Shown: positions 17,579 through 26,053 of the stretch, piece by piece
Layout of the letters: the number at the start of each line of letters is the position of its first letter
How positions within the stretch are numbered: the stretch's first letter is position 1
Assembly (NCBI GenBank): GCA_016709335.1
Contig: JADJNC010000060.1
Location: forward strand, 186,001-250,000
Source of the DNA: Candidatus Propionivibrio dominans
GTDB taxonomy: Bacteria; Pseudomonadota; Gammaproteobacteria; Burkholderiales; Rhodocyclaceae
DNA length: 64,000 nucleotides
Direction: 5' to 3'
Position numbers and translations under genes: made by a program
The notes under the pieces: generated by a model
The model's database searches: none
Seen by the model: only the letters and a program-made list of their open reading frames with translations
What the model was told of the DNA's origin: nothing

Positions 17579-17728
17579 TGTTTCACACAGCTCAAAAAAG
17601 CCACTATCAGGCCAGAATGACCCTCTTCAGCCGGATAATCGGCAAAAATTGCCGGGTCGCCGGGCTTCAGCTTACCTGGTCAAAACGGATTGCTTCGCTA
17701 TCGCGCCGTGATCAGGCAGAATAGCGCC

Positions 17729-18430
17729 ATGAACTTCCTTCCCTTGAGCCGACTTGCGGGCAAGCTTCGTTGTTTTTTCTGGCTGTTGCTGCTGACTCCA
17801 CTGCTGGCGCACGCCCAGACCCCGCTTTACAGCACACTGGACGACTATCTGCGCATCCAGACGCAGGGGTTGCCCGGCAAGGTTACTTACAGCATTGGCC
17901 AGCTTGATGCACGTACCCAGTTATCGGAGTGCACGGCTTTCGAGCCATTCCTCCCGGCAGGAAGCAAGCTGTGGGGCAATTCAACCGTTGGCGTTCGCTG
18001 TCTTGGCCCTTCAAGCTGGACGATTTATGTTCCGGTAAAGGTCAACGTCAGCGGCAACTACCTCATCTCCGCACGTACGATGCCCGCCGGTTACGTGATC
18101 AGCGCTGCCGATATTGTTGTCCGCAGTGGCGATCTCAGCACGCTGCCCGCAAACATCATTACCGATCAGGCCCAGGCCATCGGTAAAACCGTGAAAAACG
18201 GCTTTGCCGCCGGCCAGCCCCTGCGCAGCGACCTGCTGATTGCCCCCTGGGCTGTGCAGCAGGGGCAGAGTGTTAAAACGGTGTCGAATGGGCCTGGATT
18301 CAGCGTCAGCAGTGAGGGCAAGGCGCTCAACAACGCGCTCGCCGGTCAGCTTGTTCAGGTGCGCACGGCGTCCGGCCAGACCGTCAGCGGCATCGCCCGG
18401 GCTGGCGGCATCGTGGAAGTTGCCAATTAA
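17729..18430 (+). CDS. flgA: P-ring assembly chaperone FlgA
   Basis: FlgA is a periplasmic chaperone for FlgI during P-ring assembly. The ATG at 17729 gives a 233-residue protein with a signal peptide (basic start, then F-F-W-L-L-L-L-T-P-L-L-A-H-A). The C-terminal SAF-like domain shows A-R-T-M-P-A-G-Y-V-I-S-A-A-D-I near residue 120 and ends G-I-A-R-A-G-G-I-V-E-V. It diverges from flgB and reads towards flgM and flgN. Confidence 0.93.
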   Translation: MNFLPLSRLAGKLRCFFWLLLLTPLLAHAQTPLYSTLDDYLRIQTQGLPGKVTYSIGQLDARTQLSECTAFEPFLPAGSKLWGNSTVGVRCLGPSSWTIYVPVKVNVSGNYLISARTMPAGYVISAADIVVRSGDLSTLPANIITDQAQAIGKTVKNGFAAGQPLRSDLLIAPWAVQQGQSVKTVSNGPGFSVSSEGKALNNALAGQLVQVRTASGQTVSGIARAGGIVEVAN

Positions 18431-18478
18431 GTTGCAGCCGGGAGTAGCGGCGTGCTGATCCAGCGCGGCAAATAGTGC

Positions 18479-18505
18479 TAAAGTTCCAACCTTAGTAGCC
18501 GATAA
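18479..18505 (+). promoter_or_regulatory. Sigma-28 (FliA) promoter upstream of flgM
   Basis: TAAA, a 15-base spacer, then GCCGATAA match the class 3 flagellar consensus exactly. The site sits in the flgA-flgM gap, 35 bases before the flgM ATG. It means flgM (and flgN) is made by the sigma factor that FlgM inhibits, the classical feedback loop. fliA is encoded at 21014-21766. Confidence 0.9.
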
Positions 18506-18539
18506 AACGTCTAAGCAAGAAACCATTCGAGGCATTACA

Positions 18540-18830
18540 ATGAAGATCGAGAGTTCGACCAAACCCCCCGGCGCCGGTACGCCGCTTGTCAAGGAGGCCC
18601 CTGGTCATTCCAGCAGCAGAAGTGTAACGGCAAGCAGCGACGAGGTTCAGTTGAGCGCCCTTGCGGCTCAGTTAAGCGCCTCGGATGATGAGCAGGCCTT
18701 CGATGCTGTGCGCGTCTCGGAAATCAAGCAGGCCATCTCGGAGGGTCGTTTCACGATCAACAGCGGTGCCATTGCCGAGCGCCTGATTGCCTCTGCCAGG
18801 GAACTTGTGGATTCCCGTCGGCAGGCCTGA
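18540..18830 (+). CDS. flgM: Anti-sigma-28 factor FlgM
   Basis: FlgM binds FliA and blocks late flagellar transcription until it is exported through the finished hook-basal body. The 96-residue product begins M-K-I-E-S-S, has a Ser/Ala-rich disordered N-terminal half, and a C-terminal FliA-binding region with R-V-S-E-I-K-Q-A-I-S-E-G-R-F-T-I-N and A-E-R-L-I. Length is typical. It is read from a perfect sigma-28 site, and flgN follows 2 bases after its stop. Confidence 0.95.
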   Translation: MKIESSTKPPGAGTPLVKEAPGHSSSRSVTASSDEVQLSALAAQLSASDDEQAFDAVRVSEIKQAISEGRFTINSGAIAERLIASARELVDSRRQA

Positions 18831-18832
18831 TT

Positions 18833-19321
18833 TTGGCTAAAACACGGACGCCTGAAACAACAGCCTTTCTGCAGACTGTGGAGGCCGAGGCAGAAGCCGT
18901 AGCGCAGTTTGCAGAGCTGCTCAGACTTGAGCAGTCTGCGCTGAGCATTGGAAACACCGATGAACTGCCAGCGTTTGCCGAGAACAAGGTAAAGCTCGCC
19001 GTCCATCTGAACGCCCTCTCGGCACAACGCAACGCCGCACTTGCCGCACAGGGGTTCGACGCTGATCGTACGGGTATTGAAGCCTGGTGTGCAAAACATC
19101 CCGACGAAAAAGACCTTGCCTCCGCCTGGTCGAGGATTCTTTCGCTGGCCGGCGAGGCACGCGAGTTGAATCGTCTCAACGGCGAACTGATCCAGATCCG
19201 CATGCAATATAACGCCAAGGCGCTTGAAGCCCTGCAGGGTGGGAACAACTCGCTTGCGCTCTACGGCCCTGATGGGCAATCGACGACGTCAGGAAATACG
19301 CGTATCAACGACGCGGTGTAG
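18833..19321 (+). CDS. flgN: Flagellar export chaperone FlgN
   Basis: FlgN is the cytoplasmic chaperone of FlgK and FlgL. The 162-residue protein is almost wholly helical with a leading Glu/Ala-rich coil and the pattern N-x-x-N-G-x-L-I-x-x-R near residue 115, typical of FlgN; the tail is Gly/Ser/Thr-rich. The TTG start directly after the flgM stop is the only sensible start, and no strong ribosome site is visible, so coupling with flgM is likely. Its stop abuts the convergent motD stop. Confidence 0.9.
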   Translation: MAKTRTPETTAFLQTVEAEAEAVAQFAELLRLEQSALSIGNTDELPAFAENKVKLAVHLNALSAQRNAALAAQGFDADRTGIEAWCAKHPDEKDLASAWSRILSLAGEARELNRLNGELIQIRMQYNAKALEALQGGNNSLALYGPDGQSTTSGNTRINDAV

Positions 19322-20152
19322 TTACTGTGGCGTAGATGGCCGGGATTCCGCTGCCGGCAAGGGCTTCTTTTCTGCTGTTGGTGTCGCCTGCAGATCAACC
19401 TCTTTCCCTTTTTCCGGAACCGCCGAGTCGATGAGAATCGTCACCCGACGGTTGCGCGCCCGACCATCAGCCAGCAGGTTCGGTTCGACCGGGCGCGTAT
19501 CGGCGAAACCAATCGCCGTCAATCTTTCAGCCGCGACACCGGAATCGGCAAACAAACGCAGAACCGTCGTCGCCCGAACCGCCGAGAGTTCCCAATTGGA
19601 GGGAAACTGGGCGGTCTTTATCGGCACATTGTCAGTGTGCCCTTCGATGGTAATCGGGAAATCAGTCGGCGCCAGCACATCGGCAATCGCCCCCATGGCT
19701 TTCACCAGAGCGGGCTGCAGCAGCGCCTGTCCAGGTGAAAACAGGATGCTGTCGTTGATCTCGATCGTCACGCCCCGGCTTGTTTCGATCACCCGCACCT
19801 TGCCTTGCTCGATGAGCGGCGCCATGACTTCCAGAATATCCTTGGCGACATTGCTCATCTTTTCGCGCTGCTTCTGTTTCACGGCTTCCTGCGCCTTGGC
19901 GGCCGCAGCCGGCTTCTGAATCACCTGGATTGGCAAGGTCACGGCTGGCGGCAATGGCGACGCACTATTGACCGGCACGTTGCGAAAGGCGCTGGACATC
20001 GAGTCGCTCAAAATTCGATACTTTCCTTCATTGACCGTAGAGAGTGCGTACATCACGACAAAGAAGGCGAACAGGAGGGTGATGAAATCCGCGTACGAAA
20101 CCAGCCAGCGCTCGTGGTTGTCATGCTCCTCCGGGCGTTTGCGGCGAGCCAT
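19322..20152 (-). CDS. motD: Flagellar motor stator protein MotD (MotB-like)
   Basis: MotD is the peptidoglycan-anchoring stator partner of MotC. The 276-residue product has a basic N-terminus (M-A-R-R-K-R), one transmembrane helix at about 18-40 with the proton-carrying Asp in S-Y-A-D-F-I-T-L-L-F-A-F-F, and a C-terminal OmpA-like domain with the peptidoglycan-binding pattern E-G-H-T-D-N-V-P and S-N-W-E-L-S-A-x-R-A. It lies downstream of motC after a 134-base gap containing a palindromic repeat. A separate MotB is encoded at 34506-35462. Confidence 0.93.
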   Translation of the reverse strand: MARRKRPEEHDNHERWLVSYADFITLLFAFFVVMYALSTVNEGKYRILSDSMSSAFRNVPVNSASPLPPAVTLPIQVIQKPAAAAKAQEAVKQKQREKMSNVAKDILEVMAPLIEQGKVRVIETSRGVTIEINDSILFSPGQALLQPALVKAMGAIADVLAPTDFPITIEGHTDNVPIKTAQFPSNWELSAVRATTVLRLFADSGVAAERLTAIGFADTRPVEPNLLADGRARNRRVTILIDSAVPEKGKEVDLQATPTAEKKPLPAAESRPSTPQ

Positions 20153-20163
20153 GATTTAACGCG

Positions 20164-20235
20164 GAAGTCGCGCGAGCGACTCTCGAATCTCCCCTCTCCG
20201 CTTGGGAGAGGGGTCGGGGGTGAGGGTGAGGGGGG
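20164..20235. repeat. GC-rich palindromic repeat (copy 2) between motC and motD
   Basis: This stretch repeats the flgH-flgI element: AGTCGC...GCGACTCTCGAATCTCCCCTC, then TTGGGAGAGGGG and a GGGGGTGAGGG run. The arms can pair as a G/C-rich stem. It occupies most of the 134-base gap and may alter motD expression relative to motC, but that is inference. Confidence 0.7.
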
Positions 20236-20286
20236 CGGGTATGCCTTCTGCTTTCATGAGGTGTGTTGCTGCCAAATACACGTTCG

Positions 20287-21027
20287 TTAAAAGATGTAAC
20301 CCTGGAGGCGGCTTTCGATGATGCGCGGGTTGTCGCCGTTGGCGATACCCACCAGCCCATCGACAATCATTTCGCGCTGCACGATCAGACGATTGATATG
20401 CGCCTTTAGTTTGTTGGCCATCGGCAGAAAAACCAGATTGGCCAGACCGACGCCATAGATCGTTGCGACAAAGGCAACGGCAATCCCGGCGCCAAGTTTG
20501 GACGGGTCGGAAAGATTCTCCATCACGTGAATCAGGCCCATCACCGCACCCAGAATGCCGATGGTTGGTGAGTAACCGCCGGCCGCCTCCCAGATTCTCG
20601 CCGAGAGCTTCATTTCTTCTTCATACGTACTGATCTCGACCTCAAGCACTTCACGCAAACGCTCCGGCTCGGCTCCGTCAACAAGCAATTGCAAACCCTT
20701 GCGGGCGAAATCATCTTTCAACTGATTGATCACGCTTTCCAGAGCCAGCAATCCCTCACGCCGGGAGACCTGGCTCCAGCTCGATACCTGCTTGATCAAT
20801 TGCCGATAGTCCACAACCGGTGGATACCATACCCAGCGAACCATGCGCACACCGCGCACAAAGGTGGCATATGGGCTTTGCAGCATGACCGCACCCATGG
20901 TGCCGCCAAGCACGATCAGCAGCGCGGTTGGCTGCGATAATGAAGCGACATGACCACCCTCGAGAAGCTGACCACCTATGATCGCCACAATTCCGAACAG
21001 CAAACCAAGAACGCTAATTTTGTCCAT
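20287..21027 (-). CDS. motC: Flagellar motor stator protein MotC (MotA-like)
   Basis: MotC is the proton-channel stator subunit of the second motor pair. The 246-residue product has four transmembrane helices, the N-terminal D-K-I-S-V-L-G-L-L-F-G, the pattern L-I-V-L-G-G-T-M-G-A-V-M near residue 37, a cytoplasmic loop, and the conserved Y-S-P-T-I-G-I-L-G-A-V-M-G-L near residue 151. It overlaps the fliA stop by 14 bases, so it is translated in the flhB-to-motD operon. This matches MotC of Pseudomonas-type clusters rather than the long E. coli MotA. Confidence 0.94.
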   Translation of the reverse strand: MDKISVLGLLFGIVAIIGGQLLEGGHVASLSQPTALLIVLGGTMGAVMLQSPYATFVRGVRMVRWVWYPPVVDYRQLIKQVSSWSQVSRREGLLALESVINQLKDDFARKGLQLLVDGAEPERLREVLEVEISTYEEEMKLSARIWEAAGGYSPTIGILGAVMGLIHVMENLSDPSKLGAGIAVAFVATIYGVGLANLVFLPMANKLKAHINRLIVQREMIVDGLVGIANGDNPRIIESRLQGYIF

Positions 21028-21766
21028 TCTGCCTGGCTTTCATAGTCTTGATTCCGGCATTGCCAAAAATCCGTGCGCGCAGTCTGACCACCGCCTGACT
21101 GTGTAACTGGCAAACACGTGACTCGGTGACCCCCATGACTTCTCCGATCTCGCGCAGGTTGAGATCCTGCTCGTAATAGAGCGCCATCATCAATTTCTCA
21201 CGCTCGGGCAACAACTCGATGCCTTGCACCAGCATCTGACGCAAACTTTCATCTTCCAGAATCCTTGACGGCTCGCTCGCATTGTCGGTCAAATGCCGCT
21301 CGAGAAAATCCTCATCGCCGCCTTCGACCAGGTCCTCGAAGGATATGAGCTGATGCCCGCGGGCTTCCTGCAGCATCTTTTGATAATCGGCAAGTGTCAT
21401 GTCCAGGGCATCGGCAAGTTCCTGCTCGCCCGGCGCGCGTCCGTACTCCTGCTCGAGTTGGGAAATAGCCAGCTCAATGCGGCGAAAATCGCGGCGCAGA
21501 CTGCGTGGCAACCAGTCGTTCTCGCGCAAACCATCCAGCATGGCACCACGCACCCGCTGCGCCGCATAGGTTTCAAACTGAGCGCCCATCCCTGCCTCAA
21601 AGCGGTTTATGGCATCGAGCAAACCCATCATGCCGTTCTGAATCAGATCGTCGACCTGGACACTGGAAGGCAATCGAGCCATCAAATGATAGGCGATACG
21701 TTTTACGAGCGGGGCGAAGCGCTGTACCAATTGATCCTTGTTGATCTGACCAGCCGCGTTATACAT
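21014..21766 (-). CDS. fliA: Flagellar sigma factor FliA (sigma-28)
   Basis: FliA directs RNA polymerase to late flagellar and chemotaxis promoters. The 250-residue product has sigma regions 2 (L-V-Q-R-F-A-P-L-V-K-R-I-A-Y-H-L and D-L-I-Q-N-G-M-M-G-L-L), 3 and 4 (L-N-L-R-E-I-G-E-V-M-G-V-T-E-S-R-V-C-Q-L), with no region 1.1, as in the FliA class. It follows flhG and overlaps motC by 14 bases. Its antagonist FlgM is encoded at 18540. Confidence 0.97.
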   Translation of the reverse strand: MYNAAGQINKDQLVQRFAPLVKRIAYHLMARLPSSVQVDDLIQNGMMGLLDAINRFEAGMGAQFETYAAQRVRGAMLDGLRENDWLPRSLRRDFRRIELAISQLEQEYGRAPGEQELADALDMTLADYQKMLQEARGHQLISFEDLVEGGDEDFLERHLTDNASEPSRILEDESLRQMLVQGIELLPEREKLMMALYYEQDLNLREIGEVMGVTESRVCQLHSQAVVRLRARIFGNAGIKTMKARQNGQN

Positions 21767-21778
21767 GGGTTGAAACTA

Positions 21779-22663
21779 TCAAGCGTAAATGGCTATCGGA
21801 TCGATTCTCTGGCTCAAGTGTAGCAGTTGTTGCACGAATAGTTCGAGCCCACCGTTCTCATCGCCGGCCAAAGGCCAGTTGAGCAGATCACTGGCCAGCG
21901 TTCGATAGGCAATTGCCGAGGGCGAGTCGGGGAATAGTCCGACGACCGGCTGGCAGAGGCGTGATGCCTGCCGCAGTTGTTCGTCAAGCGGTGCAAAACC
22001 GGCGTACTCAAGACGCGCCAGACCCCGGCTGTGAGCCACCTCGGCAATATTGCCGAATATCGCCTCGGCTTCATCCTGAGCACGCACCTTATTGACCAGA
22101 ATCCGGAAGTTTTTTCGCGCGTAACCGAGGCTGACTTTCTTGATCAGCGCATAGGCATCGGTAATCGACTGCCCGGTAGACGATATGACGATGACCGTAT
22201 CCTGCGCAGCAAGGCCAAGCGGCGAAAAGCCAAGCGGATGATCGAGCGAGGCGTCCACCAGAATCACCTCGGCCGGACGCTCCATACCCGCGATGGTTTC
22301 CAGCAGAGCCTGTTGCTGCTGATGGTTCAACTTGCCGAGTTTCATGACCGCCCGCGCTGCCGGCAAAACGCGTATTCCGGGGGCCACCGTCAATAGCACT
22401 TCGGCAAGCGCTTTTTCGCGATTGATCACCTGATGCAGGTCGTGACGAGCATGCGCTCCGAAACAAGAGGCCACGTTGTTTTTGGTATTCTCGTCGAGCA
22501 CCAGAACTTCCTTGCCCTGGCGAGCCAGGGAGGCGGACAGATTGGCCACCAGAATGCTCTTGCCGACACCGATGCTTCCCGCCGCGAAAGTGACGACGCG
22601 CGATTGTTCTCGGCCAAACAGGCGACGCAGCCCAGAGGCCTGATCACCATGGCACTCAGCCAC
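21779..22663 (-). CDS. flhG: Flagellar number regulator FlhG (FleN), MinD-like ATPase
   Basis: FlhG limits flagellar number, usually by opposing FlhF and the master activator. GTG at 22663 is preferred because CGGAGG lies 5 bases upstream inside flhF; it gives 294 residues. The deviant Walker A box G-S-I-G-V-G-K-S is near residue 30, followed by V-L-V-L-D-E-N and the switch segment V-I-L-V-D-A-S-L-D. It overlaps flhF by 8 bases. The longer frame would start at 22699 without any better signal. Confidence 0.92.
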   Translation of the reverse strand: MAECHGDQASGLRRLFGREQSRVVTFAAGSIGVGKSILVANLSASLARQGKEVLVLDENTKNNVASCFGAHARHDLHQVINREKALAEVLLTVAPGIRVLPAARAVMKLGKLNHQQQQALLETIAGMERPAEVILVDASLDHPLGFSPLGLAAQDTVIVISSTGQSITDAYALIKKVSLGYARKNFRILVNKVRAQDEAEAIFGNIAEVAHSRGLARLEYAGFAPLDEQLRQASRLCQPVVGLFPDSPSAIAYRTLASDLLNWPLAGDENGGLELFVQQLLHLSQRIDPIAIYA

Positions 22664-23972
22664 GACGACCTCCGGCAGCGACCAAGCCGGAACCGGCACT
22701 GGCCATCATCAAGCCTGGCTCCAGGCCATCGAGTCGATGCGGCGAAGACTCCGGCAGATCCTTGAAGGCACGGTGCAGGAGATAGGCTCGATTGGGCAGA
22801 TGCAGATCTTCCGGCACACGCTGGCCATTGGAGACGTAGTGCACAAGCAAGCCGTGGCGAATGATCACATCCAGCGCCGAGGCCAGGCTGGCGGCCTCAT
22901 CAACCTTGGAGAGAATGCAACCGGCGAGGTCCGGGCCGTTATAGGCACGCACCACGTCGTCAAGTGTATCGCCGCGACTCGTTGCAGAGAGCAGCAGCAG
23001 GCGTTTGACATTGCTGTTGCCAAACATCGCCACCTGCTCTTCGACCATTCGGTCGCGCTGACTCATACCCATCGTATCAACCAGCACCATATGCTTGTGT
23101 TGCAGATCGAACAGGGTCTGCTTCAAGTCCTCGGCATCCTTAACCAGATGTACCGAAACACCGAGAATACGGCCATAGATTCGCAGTTGTTCGTGCGCCC
23201 CGATGCGGTAGCCATCGGTCGTCACCAGCGCCACCTTGCTCGCCCCGTGACGAAGCACACAACGGGCAGCGAGCTTGGCGGTGGTCGTCGTTTTGCCGAC
23301 ACCCGTCGGACCAACCAGCGCGTAGACACCGCCGCGATCAACAATGTCATTCTCGGCATTGATGGTCAGAAAGGAACGGTCAGCCCCCCCCTTCACCCAG
23401 GCCAGCGCCTCCATTGCATTAAGCTCACGCGGCAATGCCACGAGCAGTTCGCGGGCAAATTTTGGAGAAAAGCCCGCATCGAGCATCTGACGCAATACTT
23501 CCGTCTTGACCGGCTCCGAGCGCGCGCTCTCACCCCAGGCTACGCCCGCCAGATGCTGCTCGAACATTTTCCGCAGCGAGCGGATTTCTTCCATCACTTC
23601 CGCCGGAACAATTTCAGCCGGAGGCTTTGCTGCTACGGGTGTCTGAACACTTGAGCGATCAAATTGCGGCGCAGGACGCGGGGCCAGCGGGGGCAGATGC
23701 TGCGGTTGTTGCGCAGGCCGCGTTAAACCTGCCCGCGGGGGCAGGCTGCTGGTCGGGGATGAGAGCCGTACCGTATAGTCATCCTGCAGACGCGGATTTT
23801 CCCTGGCCGGCGTCGGCACGATCATTTCCATATCGCCGGCAGCAACCGCCATGATCTCGACCCCCCCGGGAATGGCCCGATTGGACAGGATGATCGCATC
23901 AGGCCCCAATAGCTCCTTGACCTTGTGCAATGCGTCGCGCGCCGTAGCGGCGATGAATTTCCTGACGTTCAT
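22656..23972 (-). CDS. flhF: Flagellar biosynthesis GTPase FlhF
   Basis: FlhF is an SRP-type GTPase that places flagella, usually at a pole. The 438-residue product has an N-terminal B domain beginning M-N-V-R-K-F, a Pro/Gln-rich linker (about 75-125), an N domain and a G domain with G-P-T-G-V-G-K-T-T-T-T-A-K (about residue 220), then D-G-Y-R-I-G-A-H-E-Q-L and D-T-M-G-M-S. Its start overlaps the flhA stop (ATGA) and its end overlaps flhG. Presence of flhF with flhG suggests polar flagellation, as known for these proteins. Confidence 0.96.
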   Translation of the reverse strand: MNVRKFIAATARDALHKVKELLGPDAIILSNRAIPGGVEIMAVAAGDMEMIVPTPARENPRLQDDYTVRLSSPTSSLPPRAGLTRPAQQPQHLPPLAPRPAPQFDRSSVQTPVAAKPPAEIVPAEVMEEIRSLRKMFEQHLAGVAWGESARSEPVKTEVLRQMLDAGFSPKFARELLVALPRELNAMEALAWVKGGADRSFLTINAENDIVDRGGVYALVGPTGVGKTTTTAKLAARCVLRHGASKVALVTTDGYRIGAHEQLRIYGRILGVSVHLVKDAEDLKQTLFDLQHKHMVLVDTMGMSQRDRMVEEQVAMFGNSNVKRLLLLSATSRGDTLDDVVRAYNGPDLAGCILSKVDEAASLASALDVIIRHGLLVHYVSNGQRVPEDLHLPNRAYLLHRAFKDLPESSPHRLDGLEPGLMMASAGSGLVAAGGRRG

Positions 23973-26053
23973 ACCCTGCCTCCAATGATCGAGGTGACCT
24001 TGATGATTTTGCTTTCAGGCACTTCGCTGTGCGCGATTACCTTCAATTGAGAAATGCCGCGCCGCAGGAATCGTGACAGCAGCAGACGCAGATTTCCTGA
24101 AACCAGGAGAACGGCTGGCAAACCGAGTTCCTCCTGGCGCTGAGACGCCGCTGCGGTCTCGCGTATCAGCGTGTCGGCGAGGCCCGGCTCGATGCTGGCA
24201 TTGTCGCCACCCCCCGCGATGGCCTGTAGCAGAACGCGCTCAAGTTGTGGATCCAGCGACATCACCTGCATTTCGCTACCACTCGGATAGAGTTGCTGAA
24301 TGATCGAGCGGCCAAGGGCATTACGCACCTGTGCGGTCAATACTTCGGCCTCCTGCGAGCGTGTCGCATGCTCTGCCAGCGTCTCGATGATGGTCCGCAT
24401 GTCGCGAATCGGGATGCCTTCTTCAAGCAGGTTCTGCAGGACTTTTTGCAGAACACCGAGCGGCAGCACCTTGGGAACCAGATCTTCGACCAGCTTCGGC
24501 ATTTCCTTGGCCAGATGGTCAAGCAGCGCCTGCGTTTCCTGACGTCCCAGCAGTTCAGTCGCATGCGACAGAATCAGGTGATTGAGATGCGTTGCGGTAA
24601 CCGTACTGGCATCGACAACGGTATAGCCATAGGCCTGCGCCTGCTCGCGTTGCGCGCTGTCGATCCAGACTGCGGGCAAGCCGAAGGCGGGATCCTTGGT
24701 GGCGGTGCCCGGCAACTGGCCAGCCACCCGACCTGGATTGATCGCCAGCAGGCTGCCCGGGAAAGACTCACCCTGGCCGATCTCGACCCCCTTGAGCAGA
24801 ATCCGGTAAGCATTGGGTTTCAGTTCCAGATTGTCGCGAATGTGAACCGGGGAAACGAGAAATCCGACTTCCTGTGCAAACTTCTTGCGTATCCCGCGAA
24901 TACGCCGCAGCAATTCGCCGTCCTGTGCTTTGTCGACCAATGGAATAAGCCGATAACCGACTTCCAGACCAAGCACATCAAGGGCAGCCACATCGGCCCA
25001 ACTCGCTTCCTGCGATTCAGCCGCCAGCGTCGGCGCAACCGACACCGGCACCGGCCTGGCCAACCGCAGGCGCTTGTCCATATCCCAGGCCAGTGCGCCA
25101 AGACCGCTTGCCAGCAACAGAAAAACAAAATTCGGCATTCCGGGAATCAGGCCGAGCAGACCGATGATTGCCGCTGTCAGGCCGATCACCTTGGGGTTGT
25201 TGAACAACTGGGTGAGGAATTGTTGCGAAAGATCCTGCGTGTCACCAACCCGGGTGACGACCATACCGGCGGCAATCGAGATGATCAGTGCCGGAATCTG
25301 TGCCACCAGACCGTCGCCGACGGTAAGCAGGGTATAGGTTTTGGCGGCCGTGCCGAGATCAAGATCATGTTGCAGCACGCCAACAAACAGGCCACCGACA
25401 ATGTTGATGAACATGATCAGGATACCGGCCACGGCATCACCGCGGACAAACTTCGACGCACCATCCATCGAACCGAAAAAGTCGGCCTCTTCAGCGATCA
25501 TGGCACGGCGCTTGCGTGCTTCATCCTCACCAATCAAGCCGGCGTTGAGGTCGGCATCAATCGCCATCTGCTTGCCCGGCATTGCGTCGAGGGTAAAACG
25601 CGCCGCCACTTCGGCAACCCGACCGGCACCTTTGGTAATCACCACAAAATTGATGATCATTAGGATCGCAAACACCACGATCCCGACGGCGTAATTGCCG
25701 CCGACCAGAAAGTGGCCGAATGATTCGATGACCTTGCCGGCGGCGCCCGGGCCGGTATGCCCTTCGAGCAGTACGACACGCGTTGAGGCCACATTGAGCG
25801 ACAATCGCAAAAGGGTGGTGACCAGTAGAACGGTCGGAAAGACCGAGAAGTCGAGCGGCTTCATCACGTTGATCGCAACCAGCATGACGATGACCGAAAT
25901 GGCGATGTTGAAGGTAAAAAACAGATCCAGCATGAATGGCGGAAGCGGCAACACCATCATTGACAGGATCAGCAGAATGAGCACCGGGCCCGCCAGTTGC
26001 TGAAGCCCGGCGCGAGCAAAAAAACTGTTCAGCGTCATCGTCGCGTTAGCCAT
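23969..26053 (-). CDS. flhA: Flagellar export gate protein FlhA
   Basis: FlhA is the large nonameric export-gate subunit. The 694-residue product has about eight transmembrane helices in its first half, with the highly conserved F-H-I-P-E-P-class features here represented by N-F-V-V-I-T-K-G-A-G-R-V-A-E-V-A-A-R-F-T-L-D-A-M-P-G near residues 132-157. The C-terminal half is the cytoplasmic substrate-docking domain. It overlaps flhB by 8 bases and flhF by 4, a tightly coupled set. Confidence 0.97.
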   Translation of the reverse strand: MANATMTLNSFFARAGLQQLAGPVLILLILSMMVLPLPPFMLDLFFTFNIAISVIVMLVAINVMKPLDFSVFPTVLLVTTLLRLSLNVASTRVVLLEGHTGPGAAGKVIESFGHFLVGGNYAVGIVVFAILMIINFVVITKGAGRVAEVAARFTLDAMPGKQMAIDADLNAGLIGEDEARKRRAMIAEEADFFGSMDGASKFVRGDAVAGILIMFINIVGGLFVGVLQHDLDLGTAAKTYTLLTVGDGLVAQIPALIISIAAGMVVTRVGDTQDLSQQFLTQLFNNPKVIGLTAAIIGLLGLIPGMPNFVFLLLASGLGALAWDMDKRLRLARPVPVSVAPTLAAESQEASWADVAALDVLGLEVGYRLIPLVDKAQDGELLRRIRGIRKKFAQEVGFLVSPVHIRDNLELKPNAYRILLKGVEIGQGESFPGSLLAINPGRVAGQLPGTATKDPAFGLPAVWIDSAQREQAQAYGYTVVDASTVTATHLNHLILSHATELLGRQETQALLDHLAKEMPKLVEDLVPKVLPLGVLQKVLQNLLEEGIPIRDMRTIIETLAEHATRSQEAEVLTAQVRNALGRSIIQQLYPSGSEMQVMSLDPQLERVLLQAIAGGGDNASIEPGLADTLIRETAAASQRQEELGLPAVLLVSGNLRLLLSRFLRRGISQLKVIAHSEVPESKIIKVTSIIGGRV

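Noticed and set aside
24245..25663. 472-codon plus-strand open frame opposite flhA
   Set aside because: Shadow of flhA; composition is typical of an antisense frame in GC-rich DNA.
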